DNA of 33,023 nucleotides. Origin: Ardenticatenaceae bacterium. GTDB lineage: Bacteria > Chloroflexota > Anaerolineae > Promineifilales > Promineifilaceae. The notes below the pieces were generated by a model, which saw only the letters and a program-made list of their open reading frames with translations, was not told where the DNA came from and ran no database searches. The DNA lies in NCBI GenBank assembly GCA_027054335.1, contig JALUPA010000258.1:1-33023 (forward strand), given 5' to 3'. Both the position numbers and the translations under genes were made by a program. How positions within the stretch are numbered: position 1 is the stretch's first letter; the number at the start of each line of letters is the position of its first letter. Below, in pieces: positions 23,331 through 31,200 of this stretch.

Positions 23331-23756
23331 ATGTCGTTATTGCAAGTTGTTATTGATACCAATGTCATCATTGCCGGTTTACGTTCCACAAAAGGGAGTT
23401 CATACCGGCTGCTTCAACTTATTGGCAAGGGCTTATTTGACATAAATATATCGGTACCGCTTATTTTGGAATATCATGACGTTTTGTTACGCCAATTACC
23501 GCATTTAAAGTTATCCAAAACTGATATTGAAGACTTGATAGATTATTATTGTAGCGTGGGACAACAACACGAGATTTTTTATCTTTGGCGGCCTGTTCTG
23601 CGTGATCCAAGTGATGAAATGTTACTGGAATTGGCAGTAAAGGCGAGGTGTGATTTTATTATCACTTTTAACAAACGTGATTTTCGAGGCGTAGAAAAGT
23701 TTGGTCTTGTCGTCGTGACGCCGCAAGAGTTTCTTGTACAAATAGGAGCGCTATAA
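23331..23756 (+). CDS. PIN-domain toxin (COG1569 type)
   Basis: The 141-residue protein has VVIDTNVIIAGLRS at the N-terminus, Glu in LEYHDVL, and LRDPSDEMLLELAVKARCDFIITFNKRDF near the C-terminus, the classical acidic centres of COG1569 PIN toxins. The partner antitoxin starts 2 nt after its stop. Confidence 0.9.
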   Translation: MSLLQVVIDTNVIIAGLRSTKGSSYRLLQLIGKGLFDINISVPLILEYHDVLLRQLPHLKLSKTDIEDLIDYYCSVGQQHEIFYLWRPVLRDPSDEMLLELAVKARCDFIITFNKRDFRGVEKFGLVVVTPQEFLVQIGAL

Positions 23757-23758
23757 CT

Positions 23759-23998
23759 ATGAGTACGTTAAGTTTAAGATTACCCGATTATTTGCACGAC
23801 AGTGTACGTGAGCTGGCTGAACAGGAAGGGGTATCTATCAACCAACTGATTACGTTGGCTGTAGCAGAAAAAATATCAGCCTTAAAGACGGAAGATTATT
23901 TGGAAAAACGGGCCAAACGAGGCAGCCGCACCAAATACGAAGCGGTGCTGGCAAAAGTGCCAGACGTGGAACCGGAAGAATATGACAGGTTGGACTGA
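23759..23998 (+). CDS. Ribbon-helix-helix antitoxin
   Basis: The 79-residue protein starts STLSLRLPDYLHDSVRELAE and continues with EGVSINQLITLAVAEKISAL, a ribbon-helix-helix DNA-binding motif. The charged tail is a typical toxin-binding extension. The toxin gene lies immediately upstream. Confidence 0.88.
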   Translation: MSTLSLRLPDYLHDSVRELAEQEGVSINQLITLAVAEKISALKTEDYLEKRAKRGSRTKYEAVLAKVPDVEPEEYDRLD

Positions 23999-24079
23999 AT
24001 ATCCAGACACAAAATGAACCGGATTGGATGTAACACTGTTTTGTAATTTTTCTTTGGCCTGACTTTTCTGCTGGTAGCT

Positions 24080-24493
24080 GTGGACGTGTTCTGGTTGGGC
24101 GTTACCACTGTCAGAAACGCCTCCGTCAGCCAGGACTGGCCGGCCGTACCCGGTACAATCACTGTTTCCCAGGTGACCATTTCTACTGACGAAGACGGCG
24201 CGACTTATTACGCCGACGTGCAGTACAAGTACGTGGTCAATGATCGCTGGTATACGGCCGATACCGTCAATTTCGGCGAATATGGTTCCAGTAACCGCAG
24301 CCGGGCAGACAAGATTGTGGCTCGCTATCCGCCGGACAGTCAGGTGACGGTTTACTATAACCCGGATGATCCAGACACGGCCGTACTGGAACCCGGCCTT
24401 TCCTGGGGCAGTTATTTTGGCTTTCTCATGTCTCTGGCTTTCTTCATCGTTCCTGGGATCATGTTGTTCTCCTTTATTCGCAAACGACGCTGA
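24080..24493 (+). CDS. DUF3592 membrane protein, N-terminus apparently damaged
   Basis: The 138-residue reading frame has the extracytoplasmic DUF3592 core (SQDWPAVPGTITVSQVTIS, YYADVQYKYVVNDRWYTAD, VTVYYNPDDPDTAVL) and a C-terminal membrane segment. The first membrane helix (GLTFLLVAVDVFWLG) is partly upstream of the only standard start (GTG 24080). An in-frame TAA at 24044 leaves no ATG or ribosome site. A mutated or lost start codon is likely, so it may be a recent pseudogene. Function of the family is unknown. Confidence 0.7.
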   Translation: MDVFWLGVTTVRNASVSQDWPAVPGTITVSQVTISTDEDGATYYADVQYKYVVNDRWYTADTVNFGEYGSSNRSRADKIVARYPPDSQVTVYYNPDDPDTAVLEPGLSWGSYFGFLMSLAFFIVPGIMLFSFIRKRR

Positions 24494-24505
24494 GCGGGTT
24501 GTTTT

Positions 24506-25120
24506 ATGATTTGGCTGCAACTTGTTTTGCTGGGTTTGCTCTTGTTGGCGCTGCTGACGGGGGTGTATGCGGCCGTAGCCAACCAACGCCGCCACAAAGA
24601 ACGCGCCCGCCAGGCCAACGAGCGCGGCTGGCGTTACGCCCCCGGCGGCTGGCAGCCCATCTTCAAGACTAACTACCGGTTGACTGGCTCTACGATGCGG
24701 GGCATTGTTTGGGAACTGGATAGGGTGTGGCGGGACGGCCGTCTGGAATTTATCTGGCGGGCGGCGAAGGCGCCGCTGCCTTACGGCGCGTTGGTCATTT
24801 TACCGGCTCAGACGGAGAAAAACCCCGATCCATTGGTAGCGCCTTTCAACTTGCACCGGGTACGGCCGTTACCTCCCCATTGGCCCCCTGATTACGAACT
24901 GTTTGCCACCCACAATGCGCTGGCGGAACGTTGCCTGGATACGGCCGTTACCCAAATCCTGCACCAATATCCCCCCTGGCCGCAGCCCGGCTCCCTGGGC
25001 CGTATCGTCTGGCGGCAAAAATCCCTCATCATCGTTGGTTGTTACGAAAACGATTGGGTTGCTCTAGATCGCATCGTGGCTTTAGGTACTGCTTTGACGG
25101 CAGTGACAGGCACGGGGTAA
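24506..25120 (+). CDS. Hypothetical membrane-anchored protein
   Basis: The 204-residue protein has one N-terminal membrane segment (about 5-26) then a soluble domain: WRYAPGGWQPIFKTNYRLTG and WELDRVWRDGRLEFIW, rich in Trp and Arg, and a C-terminal QKSLIIVGCYENDWVALDRI. It follows the DUF3592 gene by 12 nt and may work with it. The C-terminal residues TAVTGTG come from the left arm of an inverted repeat, so the true ending may have been altered by it. I do not recognise a family. Confidence 0.6.
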   Translation: MIWLQLVLLGLLLLALLTGVYAAVANQRRHKERARQANERGWRYAPGGWQPIFKTNYRLTGSTMRGIVWELDRVWRDGRLEFIWRAAKAPLPYGALVILPAQTEKNPDPLVAPFNLHRVRPLPPHWPPDYELFATHNALAERCLDTAVTQILHQYPPWPQPGSLGRIVWRQKSLIIVGCYENDWVALDRIVALGTALTAVTGTG

Positions 25121-25163
25121 ACGGCTCTGGTCATATAGAAGTTTACACCCCGTGCCTGTCACT
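25102..25163. repeat. 17-bp inverted repeat AGTGACAGGCACGGGGT
   Basis: AGTGACAGGCACGGGGT (25102-25118) and its exact reverse complement (25147-25163), spacer 28 nt. It covers the end of the gene ending 25120 and lies just before the convergent gene ending 25167. No T-run is present. It could act as a bidirectional terminator or be a dispersed repeat. Confidence 0.75.
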
Positions 25164-25166
25164 ACA

Positions 25167-25499
25167 CTATCCCGGCCAATCCGCCCCGTCATAATAGCGC
25201 GTGCCGCGATGCCCTTTGCGGGGGATGGGCGTTTCCAGCCGCTCGCCAGGGCAGGCCACGATGATGAGGGTACGCGGTTTGCCGGAGTCCGGGTTGATGG
25301 CGCCGAAAATTAGTTCCTTGATGGGCAGACGGCCGACTAACTGATCGTTGTAAATGGTGTAGACGTAATCGCCTACGTTTAATTTGGATGGCTTGCCGGC
25401 CATGTGAAACTCAAATTCGTCCAGCGTGCCATCGTACAAAGCGTCTACTGCATCCTGGCCTCGTTTGGCCGGGATGGTTTTGGTAATGCCAAAGCTCAT
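25167..25499 (-). CDS. Conserved small hypothetical protein (ASCH/PUA-like?)
   Basis: The 110-residue protein has KLNVGDYVYTIYNDQLVGRLPIKELIF, a beta-strand pattern like the ASCH/PUA barrel, and a basic C-terminus (RKGHRGTRYYDGADWPG). GAGGAGG 5 nt upstream supports the start. No partner is obvious; it diverges from pgm. A role in RNA binding is speculative. Confidence 0.55.
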   Translation of the reverse strand: MSFGITKTIPAKRGQDAVDALYDGTLDEFEFHMAGKPSKLNVGDYVYTIYNDQLVGRLPIKELIFGAINPDSGKPRTLIIVACPGERLETPIPRKGHRGTRYYDGADWPG

Positions 25500-25628
25500 G
25501 TTTCCTCCTCAAAAACAGTGTTTTCGCGGCAAGGATACCGCGGCGGCAATTGACGGGGCAAGTATAGCCCAAAATTGCCGATTTGTTGACAACGGGGAGA
25601 ATTCGCCCACAATAAGCGAGTGACAATT

Positions 25629-25653
25629 TGTAGGGCGATTTGCCAAATCGCCC
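25629..25653. repeat. Palindromic repeat TGTAGGGCGATTT...AAATCGCCC, left copy
   Basis: GGGCGATTT (25633-25641) pairs with AAATCGCCC (25645-25653). The same element returns at 27335-27388, on the other side of pgm. Confidence 0.75.
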
Positions 25654-25686
25654 AACGGGATTGAGATATTGACGAGGGAGAAAATC

Positions 25687-27330
25687 ATGTCTTTGCATCC
25701 ACTGGCCGGGCAACCGGCCCCCCGCGACATGCTCATCAACGTGCCGCGTTTGATTTCGGCTTATTACACATACAAACCTGATCCTGCCAACCCGGCGCAC
25801 CGCGTCTCTTTTGGCACGTCCGGACATCGCGGCCAAGCGCTGGCATACAGTTTTAATGAAGACCATATTCTGGCAATTTGTCAAGCTCTGGTGGAATACC
25901 GGCAGGCAGAAGGGATTACGGGGCCGTTGTACCTGGGGATGGATACGCACGCCCTCTCGGAACCGGCGCAGGCCACGGCCGTAGAAGTCTTCGCGGCCAA
26001 CGAGGTCAATCTATTCATCCAGGCTGGATTGGGTTACACGCCGACGCCGGTCATTTCTCACGCCATCTTGACGTATAATCACGGCCGTAAAACCGGCTTG
26101 GCTGATGGCGTCGTCATTACCCCCTCCCACAATCCGCCCCCTGATGGCGGCTTCAAATATAATCCTCCGGCAGCCGGGCCGGCCGGCGCCAGCATCACCA
26201 ACGCCATCCAACAACGGGCCAACGAGATATTGGCCGACGGGTTGAAGGACGTTAAGCGACGGCCGTATCCCCAGGCCCTCAAAGCCGATACCACCCATCA
26301 TTACGACTACATCACCCCCTACGTCAACGATTTGGGCAGCATCATCAACATGGAGGTCATCGCTGCAGCCGGTATCAGAATAGGTGTAGACCCGCTGGGC
26401 GGTTCCGGGCTGGCCTACTGGGAACCTATCGCCGCGCGGTATGGTCTGGACATTGAATTGGTGAATCCGGTCATTGATCCCACTTTTTCCTTTATGACTG
26501 TGGACAAAGACGGCAAAATCCGCATGGATTGCTCCTCGCCTTACGCCATGGCCAGCCTCATCGGGCTGAAAGACCAGTTTGACATCGCCTTTGGCAACGA
26601 CCCCGATTATGACCGGCACGGTATTGTCAGCCGCAGCAGCGGACTGCTTAACCCCAACCATTATCTGGCTGTGGCTATCTGGTATTTGTTCCAAAACCGC
26701 CCCGGCTGGCGGGCAGAAGCGGGAGTGGGCAAGACGGTGGTTTCCAGTTCCATGATTGACCGGGTGACGGCCAGCCTGGGGCGGCGTCTGGTGGAAGTAC
26801 CTGTGGGGTTTAAATGGTTTGTAGCTGGTTTGCTGGACGGCTCTTACGGTTTTGGCGGCGAGGAGAGCGCGGGAGCGTCCTTTTTGCGGCAGGATGGCGC
26901 GGTGTGGACGACGGATAAGGATGGCTTTATCATGGATTTGCTGGCGGCGGAGATGACGGCCGTGACCCAACAAGACCCTGGCCAACTTTACCAAAATCTC
27001 ACCGAGCAGTTCGGCAATCCCGTTTACGAACGTATTGACGCCCCGGCCAACGCCGCCCAACGCGCCGCCCTCAAGCAGCTTTCGGCGGCACAGGTGACGG
27101 CCGTAGAACTGGCTGGCGAACCCATTTTAGCCAAACTGACTCACGCGCCCGGCAACAATGCCCCCATCGGCGGCTTAAAGGTGGTGGCGGAGAATGGCTG
27201 GTTTGCGGCCCGGCCGTCCGGCACCGAAGCCATCTACAAAATCTACGCCGAAAGCTTCATCGGTGAAGCCCATTTGCGTCAGATTCAGGCCGAAGCCCAG
27301 GAAATTGTGTCTTCTGTTCTGCCTGAGTGA
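25687..27330 (+). CDS. pgm: Phosphoglucomutase (alpha-D-glucose-1-phosphate specific)
   Basis: The 547-residue protein, the same length as E. coli Pgm, has FGTSGHRG near the N-terminus, the phosphoserine loop [11 protein letters not shown], the metal loop DPDYDRHG and the sugar loop GGEESAG. It interconverts glucose-1- and glucose-6-phosphate, linking glycogen or polysaccharide synthesis to glycolysis. Start 25687 has a GAGGGAG site 7 nt upstream; a TTG at 25669 is less likely. The gene is bracketed by copies of one palindromic repeat. Confidence 0.95.
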   Translation: MSLHPLAGQPAPRDMLINVPRLISAYYTYKPDPANPAHRVSFGTSGHRGQALAYSFNEDHILAICQALVEYRQAEGITGPLYLGMDTHALSEPAQATAVEVFAANEVNLFIQAGLGYTPTPVISHAILTYNHGRKTGLADGVVITPSHNPPPDGGFKYNPPAAGPAGASITNAIQQRANEILADGLKDVKRRPYPQALKADTTHHYDYITPYVNDLGSIINMEVIAAAGIRIGVDPLGGSGLAYWEPIAARYGLDIELVNPVIDPTFSFMTVDKDGKIRMDCSSPYAMASLIGLKDQFDIAFGNDPDYDRHGIVSRSSGLLNPNHYLAVAIWYLFQNRPGWRAEAGVGKTVVSSSMIDRVTASLGRRLVEVPVGFKWFVAGLLDGSYGFGGEESAGASFLRQDGAVWTTDKDGFIMDLLAAEMTAVTQQDPGQLYQNLTEQFGNPVYERIDAPANAAQRAALKQLSAAQVTAVELAGEPILAKLTHAPGNNAPIGGLKVVAENGWFAARPSGTEAIYKIYAESFIGEAHLRQIQAEAQEIVSSVLPE

Positions 27331-27334
27331 TGAC

Positions 27335-27388
27335 TGTAGGGCGATTTTGTAAATCGCCCAAAGAGACGATTTGCAAAATCGTCCTACA
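27335..27388. repeat. Double palindromic repeat, right copy flanking pgm
   Basis: Outer TGTAGG/CCTACA (27335-27340, 27383-27388) encloses two hairpins: GGGCGATTT/AAATCGCCC (27339-27359) and GACGATTT/AAATCGTC (27365-27383). It may also serve as terminator for pgm. Confidence 0.75.
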
Positions 27389-27504
27389 TGGCCGAAACGG
27401 CGACCGTTTTCTCGAATTGCATTCGGCGACAATTTGGAGTAAAAAGAAAGCAGGATTACTGTAACGCTTTCCTGATTCGTTGTAACCTGAGGGAGAGAAC
27501 CCCA

Positions 27505-27783
27505 ATGAAAGTAAACTTTTACGCCACTTTACGCTCGATTGTCGGCCAAAAAACGGTGGAACTGCCCATTGAAGATGGCGCTACCGTTCAGGCTGTTCTG
27601 GAGATGATTGTGGACCGTTACCCGGATTTGCGAGCGGAACTGATGGATGAAAATGGGCAGCTTTATGGGCACGTTCATTTGTTCATTAACGGCCGTGACG
27701 CTCCCTACCTGGAAAACATGATGCAAACCAAAATAAAGCCAACCGACAAGATAGACGTATTCCCCGCTGTCGGGGGAGGATAA
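27505..27783 (+). CDS. moaD: MoaD-like molybdopterin/tungstopterin sulfur carrier
   Basis: The 92-residue ubiquitin-like protein starts MKVNFYATLRSIVGQKT, has YGHVHLFINGRDAPYLENM, and ends DVFPAVGGG. The intact Gly-rich tail is right for thiocarboxylation. It would supply sulfur for the pterin cofactor, in line with the adjacent (convergent) tungsten aldehyde oxidoreductase. GGGAGAG upstream supports ATG 27505. Its final Gly codons double as the ribosome site of the following ORF. Confidence 0.9.
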   Translation: MKVNFYATLRSIVGQKTVELPIEDGATVQAVLEMIVDRYPDLRAELMDENGQLYGHVHLFINGRDAPYLENMMQTKIKPTDKIDVFPAVGGG

Positions 27784-27786
27784 ACC

Positions 27787-28044
27787 GTGACCCAACAAAT
27801 CGAGGAAATACACGCCATTCCTCTCTGGCTTTTGCGGGAGTATCTGGAAGAGATTGGCGGCACGGCCGTAAGCGATACCCGTGTTGAGGGAGATGGCTGG
27901 ACGGCCGTCCTGATGAAACTGGAGCCGCGCCAGGTCGGGTCATTGCGCGTCGGTCAGGTAAAAGTAGAATTTACCGGTGAGCCGGACACCCTCGGCCCAT
28001 TACAAATCCGGTTTTCCCAAAAAACAATGCGCGCCGGGGCATAA
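27787..28044 (+). CDS. Small protein linked to MoaD (MoaD-related C-terminal domain-like?)
   Basis: The 85-residue protein starts at GTG 27787, 3 nt after the moaD stop, with GGGGGAGGA as ribosome site. The sequence (HAIPLWLLREYLEEIGGTAV, GWTAVLMKLEPRQVGSL, VKVEFTGE) is a compact alpha/beta protein. It may correspond to the domain that in Thermus is fused behind MoaD (DUF1952-like); this is recalled from family knowledge and not verified. Tight coupling suggests a role in sulfur-carrier function. Confidence 0.6.
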   Translation: MTQQIEEIHAIPLWLLREYLEEIGGTAVSDTRVEGDGWTAVLMKLEPRQVGSLRVGQVKVEFTGEPDTLGPLQIRFSQKTMRAGA

Positions 28045-28090
28045 TCCCTGACACAACAAAAAAGTAGCCGTTCAGTCTCAGAGGTGACAC

Positions 28091-28119
28091 AAAAAGGAAC
28101 GGCCGTTTACGGCCGTTCC
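28091..28119 (-). terminator. Terminator of the aldehyde oxidoreductase gene, built from two ACGGCCGT copies
   Basis: GGAACGGCCGT (28096-28106) and ACGGCCGTTCC (28109-28119) form an 11-bp stem. On the minus strand it is followed by TTTTT (28091-28095). Each arm contains one ACGGCCGT octamer. Confidence 0.8.
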
Positions 28120-28130
28120 TCCAACAATCA

Positions 28131-28159
28131 GACTACTCGACTACAAGACTACCCGACTA
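28131..28159. repeat. GACTACCCGACTAC word repeat at stop codon
   Basis: GACTACTCGACTACAAGACT and ACCCGACTA, the same words as at 4923-4992. The stop codon of the oxidoreductase (TAG) is inside the last word. Confidence 0.7.
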
Positions 28160-29980
28160 AATAATCTCCAGTTCCTTCAATTTCTCTTCCGGAACCACGC
28201 CATTTTCCCAGCCGCGCACCGCATAATACTCTTCCAGCATTTTGTCTAGCTCGCAGACCTGCCCTTCAGAACCGGGCGAGGTTGAAGGTTCATCTGTAAA
28301 CCGTTTGGGCAAATAGTCGCTGCCTTCACCAAGACCGGCCAGATTATTGTAATACCGTTCCAGGTTATAGATGCGTTCACCAGTCTTCAGCGCATCGTCC
28401 GCCGAAATCTCAACGCCTGTCATCGCCGAATACTGGGCAGCGTATTCATCCATGCCCATAGCAAAAGCGCTGAACTTGCACAAATCCATGCTGTCAGAAA
28501 AAGCGTGAACGTCCTGGAAAATCTTGGTCAGTTCACCCTTGCCTTTCCAGGCCAGCGGATCGGCGCTCAGAGATTGGAAGGGCATGATGTTCAGTTCGGC
28601 TGCCGGTGTGTAGGCCCGCAGATGGCAAGCGCCCCGGTTGCTGGTGGCGTAGGCAATGCCCATCCCCTTCAGGCCGCGCGGGTCGTAAGCCGGGATTGCC
28701 TGACCTTTTACCGCCATGCCAATTTCCGGATGGCCGAAATGCTCTGCCGCCCGCGCCGCACCGCCGGCCAGCGCGTCGCCAACACCTTCCCGGTGAGCGA
28801 TCATGTCCACAATTTCTACCATGCGCTGCCAATCACCCCAGGACAGCGAGCCGTCCCCGTTTGTATACTGGTTTTCGCTGGCTTCCATGTAAACGGAAAG
28901 TGTATTGCCCAACTCGATAGTGTCCATGCCGTAATCATTACACTGGTCAATCATCTTGGCTACGGCGTCAATGTCGGTGAGGCCGCAGTTGGCGCCCAAA
29001 GCCCAGGCTGACTCGTACTCTACGCTTTCCATGTGCAGTCCCTTGAATGGGCCTTGCGTAATTTTCACTTCCTTCTTGCAGGCTACGGGGCAGGCATGGC
29101 ACGTGGGGTCATTGACCAGGATATGCTCGTTGACGTATTCACCACTGATGTTTTCCGCGCCTTCCAGCGAGGTAACTTTACTGTTGAGACAAGGCAAGGC
29201 GCCCATTGTGTTGGTGATATTCATCAGCACGTTGGTGCCGTAGACGGAAAGACCGCCTTTGCGCGGGCTGGTGATGTTGGCCTCGTCCATGATGACAGCC
29301 AGCGCCCGTGAATGGGCTTCCTTCCAGGCGTCCTTGTTGGCCGGTTTGGGGAAGCTTTTCTTGGCTTTAATGACGATGGCTTTCAGGTTCTTGCTGCCGC
29401 CTACACAGCCCGTGCCGCCCCGGCCGGCTGCCCGGTCGTCTTCGTTGAGCCAACCGGCAAAACGCACCTGATTTTCACCGGCCTGACCGATAGCCATCAC
29501 GCTTAAATCTTTCTCGCCGTATTTTTCCTTAAAATGTTTGATGGTGTCGTGAATGCCCAGGCCCCACACTTCGGAAGCATCGCGCAGTTCTAATTTGCCA
29601 TCTTCCAGATAGGCGTAAACCGGTTTTTCAGACGCGCCTTTGAAGATGAGGCCGTCAAAACCGGCCCAACGCATCCGGGCCGCCGACCAGCCGCCCATAT
29701 GGCTGTCCGTGACGGTACCGGTGAGAGGGGATTTGGTGACGACGGCAATGCGCCCACTCATGTTGGCCGCTGTGCCTGTCATGGGGCCGTTCATAAAACA
29801 TAAAATGTTGTCGGGTGATAAGGGGTCTACTTCGGGGCCGTTTTCAAATACGTAGCGCACTCCCAGGCCGCGCGCGCCAATGTATTTTCTGGCCCAATCT
29901 TCAGGAATTTCGTTGTATGCGACTGTTCCCGAAGTCAGATCAATGTGAGCCATGTTATTTGCATATCCACCTAAATCCAT
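28157..29980 (-). CDS. aor: Aldehyde ferredoxin oxidoreductase (tungsten, AOR family)
   Basis: The 607-residue protein starts MDLGGYANNMAHIDLTSG and contains YIGARGLG, GPMTGTAANMSGR, and the bis-pterin binding GRGGTGCVGGSKNLKAI. Iron-sulfur Cys294, Cys297 and Cys301 lie in CHACPVAC, with a further Cys in DLCKF near the C-terminus. These mark tungsten AORs, which oxidise aldehydes to acids using ferredoxin. Start 29980 has GGAGGA 6 nt upstream; the longer frame to 30019 lacks one. No ACGGCCGT octamer lies in the gene. Upstream in the same direction is the protoglobin-MoaD fusion gene; moaD lies convergently downstream. Confidence 0.93.
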   Translation of the reverse strand: MDLGGYANNMAHIDLTSGTVAYNEIPEDWARKYIGARGLGVRYVFENGPEVDPLSPDNILCFMNGPMTGTAANMSGRIAVVTKSPLTGTVTDSHMGGWSAARMRWAGFDGLIFKGASEKPVYAYLEDGKLELRDASEVWGLGIHDTIKHFKEKYGEKDLSVMAIGQAGENQVRFAGWLNEDDRAAGRGGTGCVGGSKNLKAIVIKAKKSFPKPANKDAWKEAHSRALAVIMDEANITSPRKGGLSVYGTNVLMNITNTMGALPCLNSKVTSLEGAENISGEYVNEHILVNDPTCHACPVACKKEVKITQGPFKGLHMESVEYESAWALGANCGLTDIDAVAKMIDQCNDYGMDTIELGNTLSVYMEASENQYTNGDGSLSWGDWQRMVEIVDMIAHREGVGDALAGGAARAAEHFGHPEIGMAVKGQAIPAYDPRGLKGMGIAYATSNRGACHLRAYTPAAELNIMPFQSLSADPLAWKGKGELTKIFQDVHAFSDSMDLCKFSAFAMGMDEYAAQYSAMTGVEISADDALKTGERIYNLERYYNNLAGLGEGSDYLPKRFTDEPSTSPGSEGQVCELDKMLEEYYAVRGWENGVVPEEKLKELEII

Positions 29981-30077
29981 TTTATTCCTCCATTCTGCTA
30001 CGGGACAGTTGTCCCTCATTGAAATATTACTGGTTGGGTTGATGATCTAAACTGATTTGTACTTTTAATGCGAGTAA

Positions 30078-30090
30078 ATCACCTCCTTTT
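30078..30090 (-). promoter_or_regulatory. Super-Shine-Dalgarno in the aor leader without an obvious start
   Basis: On the minus strand AAAAGGAGGTGAT is a full match to the 16S anti-Shine-Dalgarno, about 100 nt before the aor start. No ATG, GTG or TTG ORF of meaningful length begins at the right distance. The surrounding frame reads KGGDLLALKVQISLDHQPNQ, then stop. It may be a translation-linked control element, an ATT-start small peptide, or chance. Confidence 0.35.
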
Positions 30091-30162
30091 GTGGGCAGGA
30101 TCGGTGTAGTTTGAATTGATGATTGGTTTCCCGGTACGCGGCTTGTTGGGGGCAATGCTTTG

Positions 30163-31056
30163 TTATCGTCCGGGAGGAAAGATGTTAATCTCGTCGTTTT
30201 TGTGGAGGGGTACGGTGAAGCCGCCGTTGTAGGCCAGGTCACGGCCGTTCAGCAATACGCGCCAGCCGCCCCGAGGAATGTAAGCCGGGAATACTTCCAC
30301 CCAGGCTGAATCCGGTTTTTCATGGGAATGCCAGACTTGTTCCAGAGCTTCGGTGCGGGTCTGCGGATAGTAGTTGAAGAATTTACGTAAGGCGTCGGCT
30401 ACAATGCTGTTCTGCCGTACAGGGATTTCTATTTGACGCCGGCCGACTAACGGCCGTATCCGGCCAAATAGCGTTACGGGGATGGTGAAGTCGCCGTCAT
30501 CATACTCCCTGGCAATTTCATAGCCGTGCTGCATTAGGTGGAGCTGGACGGAAAGGTACTTGTTCCAGCCAACCATGGCGGAGGCGATCACCTCGCCAGA
30601 CAGGTGGGCGTCCTGCATGTAGCTGGCAAAGGCGGCCCCGGTCATACCGACGGCCGTGGTGATGTAAGCAGGCGGGGTGTGGATGTGGCGCGGGCCGTGC
30701 CCGGCGTGGTATTTGCCTGCTTTGAACAGGTAGTAGGCCATCTCGTCGCTGGTATCCAGGCCCAGGGTGCGGGCCAGCCAAACAGTGAAGAAGCGGCGGC
30801 GTTCTTCCAGATGTTCTTCGTCTGCGCCCGTCTCCCACCCCAGAATAGCAGCCGTTTCCGGTACGGACAGTAAGTAGTCATACGTACCGACGACTAACTC
30901 CACGGCGCGCCGCATCAGCGTTTCCACAGAGCGGGACATGGCCAGCTTGTCGTCTTCCGTCAGACCGGCAAAGCGCAGCATACGTTGCCACTCCTCATCC
31001 GGAGCGGCTGCCAGATTGTTTATTTCCAGGTTTTGGGGAATTGTTTTTGCTATCAT
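30163..31056 (-). CDS. Putative protoglobin-like domain fused to MoaD-like domain
   Basis: The 297-residue protein has an N-terminal all-helical domain (about 10-180) with LEERRRFFTVWLARTL and YYLFKAGKYHAGHGPRHIHTPPAYI. The His cluster (117, 120, 124, 126) before PPAY resembles the heme-ligand helix of protoglobins and globin-coupled sensors. The C-terminal part (about 190-297) is ubiquitin-like: FTIPVTLFGRIRPLVG, RVLLNGRDLAYNGGF, HKNDEINIFPPGR. Unlike active carriers it ends PPGR, not GG. An AAAGG site supports start 31056. It is upstream of the tungsten AOR, so it may sense O2/NO/CO and act on cofactor maturation or AOR (inference). Confidence 0.6.
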   Translation of the reverse strand: MIAKTIPQNLEINNLAAAPDEEWQRMLRFAGLTEDDKLAMSRSVETLMRRAVELVVGTYDYLLSVPETAAILGWETGADEEHLEERRRFFTVWLARTLGLDTSDEMAYYLFKAGKYHAGHGPRHIHTPPAYITTAVGMTGAAFASYMQDAHLSGEVIASAMVGWNKYLSVQLHLMQHGYEIAREYDDGDFTIPVTLFGRIRPLVGRRQIEIPVRQNSIVADALRKFFNYYPQTRTEALEQVWHSHEKPDSAWVEVFPAYIPRGGWRVLLNGRDLAYNGGFTVPLHKNDEINIFPPGR

Positions 31057-31090
31057 AACTATGACCTTTGTTCCCCCGGCTACGCTTAAA

Positions 31091-31119
31091 AGTATACTTA
31101 AAATCTGCCAGTTCCGCAA
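31091..31119 (-). promoter_or_regulatory. Promoter of the globin-MoaD/aor unit
   Basis: On the minus strand TTGCGG (+ 31114-31119), 17-bp spacer, TATACT (+ 31091-31096), about 35 nt before the start codon. Confidence 0.6.
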
Positions 31120-31194
31120 TTTATAATTTGACACAGGTTTTGAACATTCATACAATCTTGCCTGAATTTGCATAGTTTTGCACAGGATTTAAGG

Positions 31195-31200
31195 TATACT
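31195..31200 (+). promoter_or_regulatory. -10 box of the MerR-type regulator gene
   Basis: TATACT lies directly before the 36-bp palindrome; no well-spaced -35 is visible (TTGCAC at 11 nt, TTGCAT at 21 nt), suggesting activator dependence. Confidence 0.45.

Noticed and set aside
26011-27060. Long minus-strand ORF (349 codons) opposite pgm
   Set aside because: It is antisense to a clear, full-length phosphoglucomutase and has the His/Gly/Val-rich bias of a shadow frame.
30078-30090. ATCACCTCCTTTT on the plus strand as a 16S rRNA 3' end
   Set aside because: Only the last 12-13 nt match; upstream sequence lacks the conserved rRNA 3' region. It is a strong Shine-Dalgarno on the minus strand.
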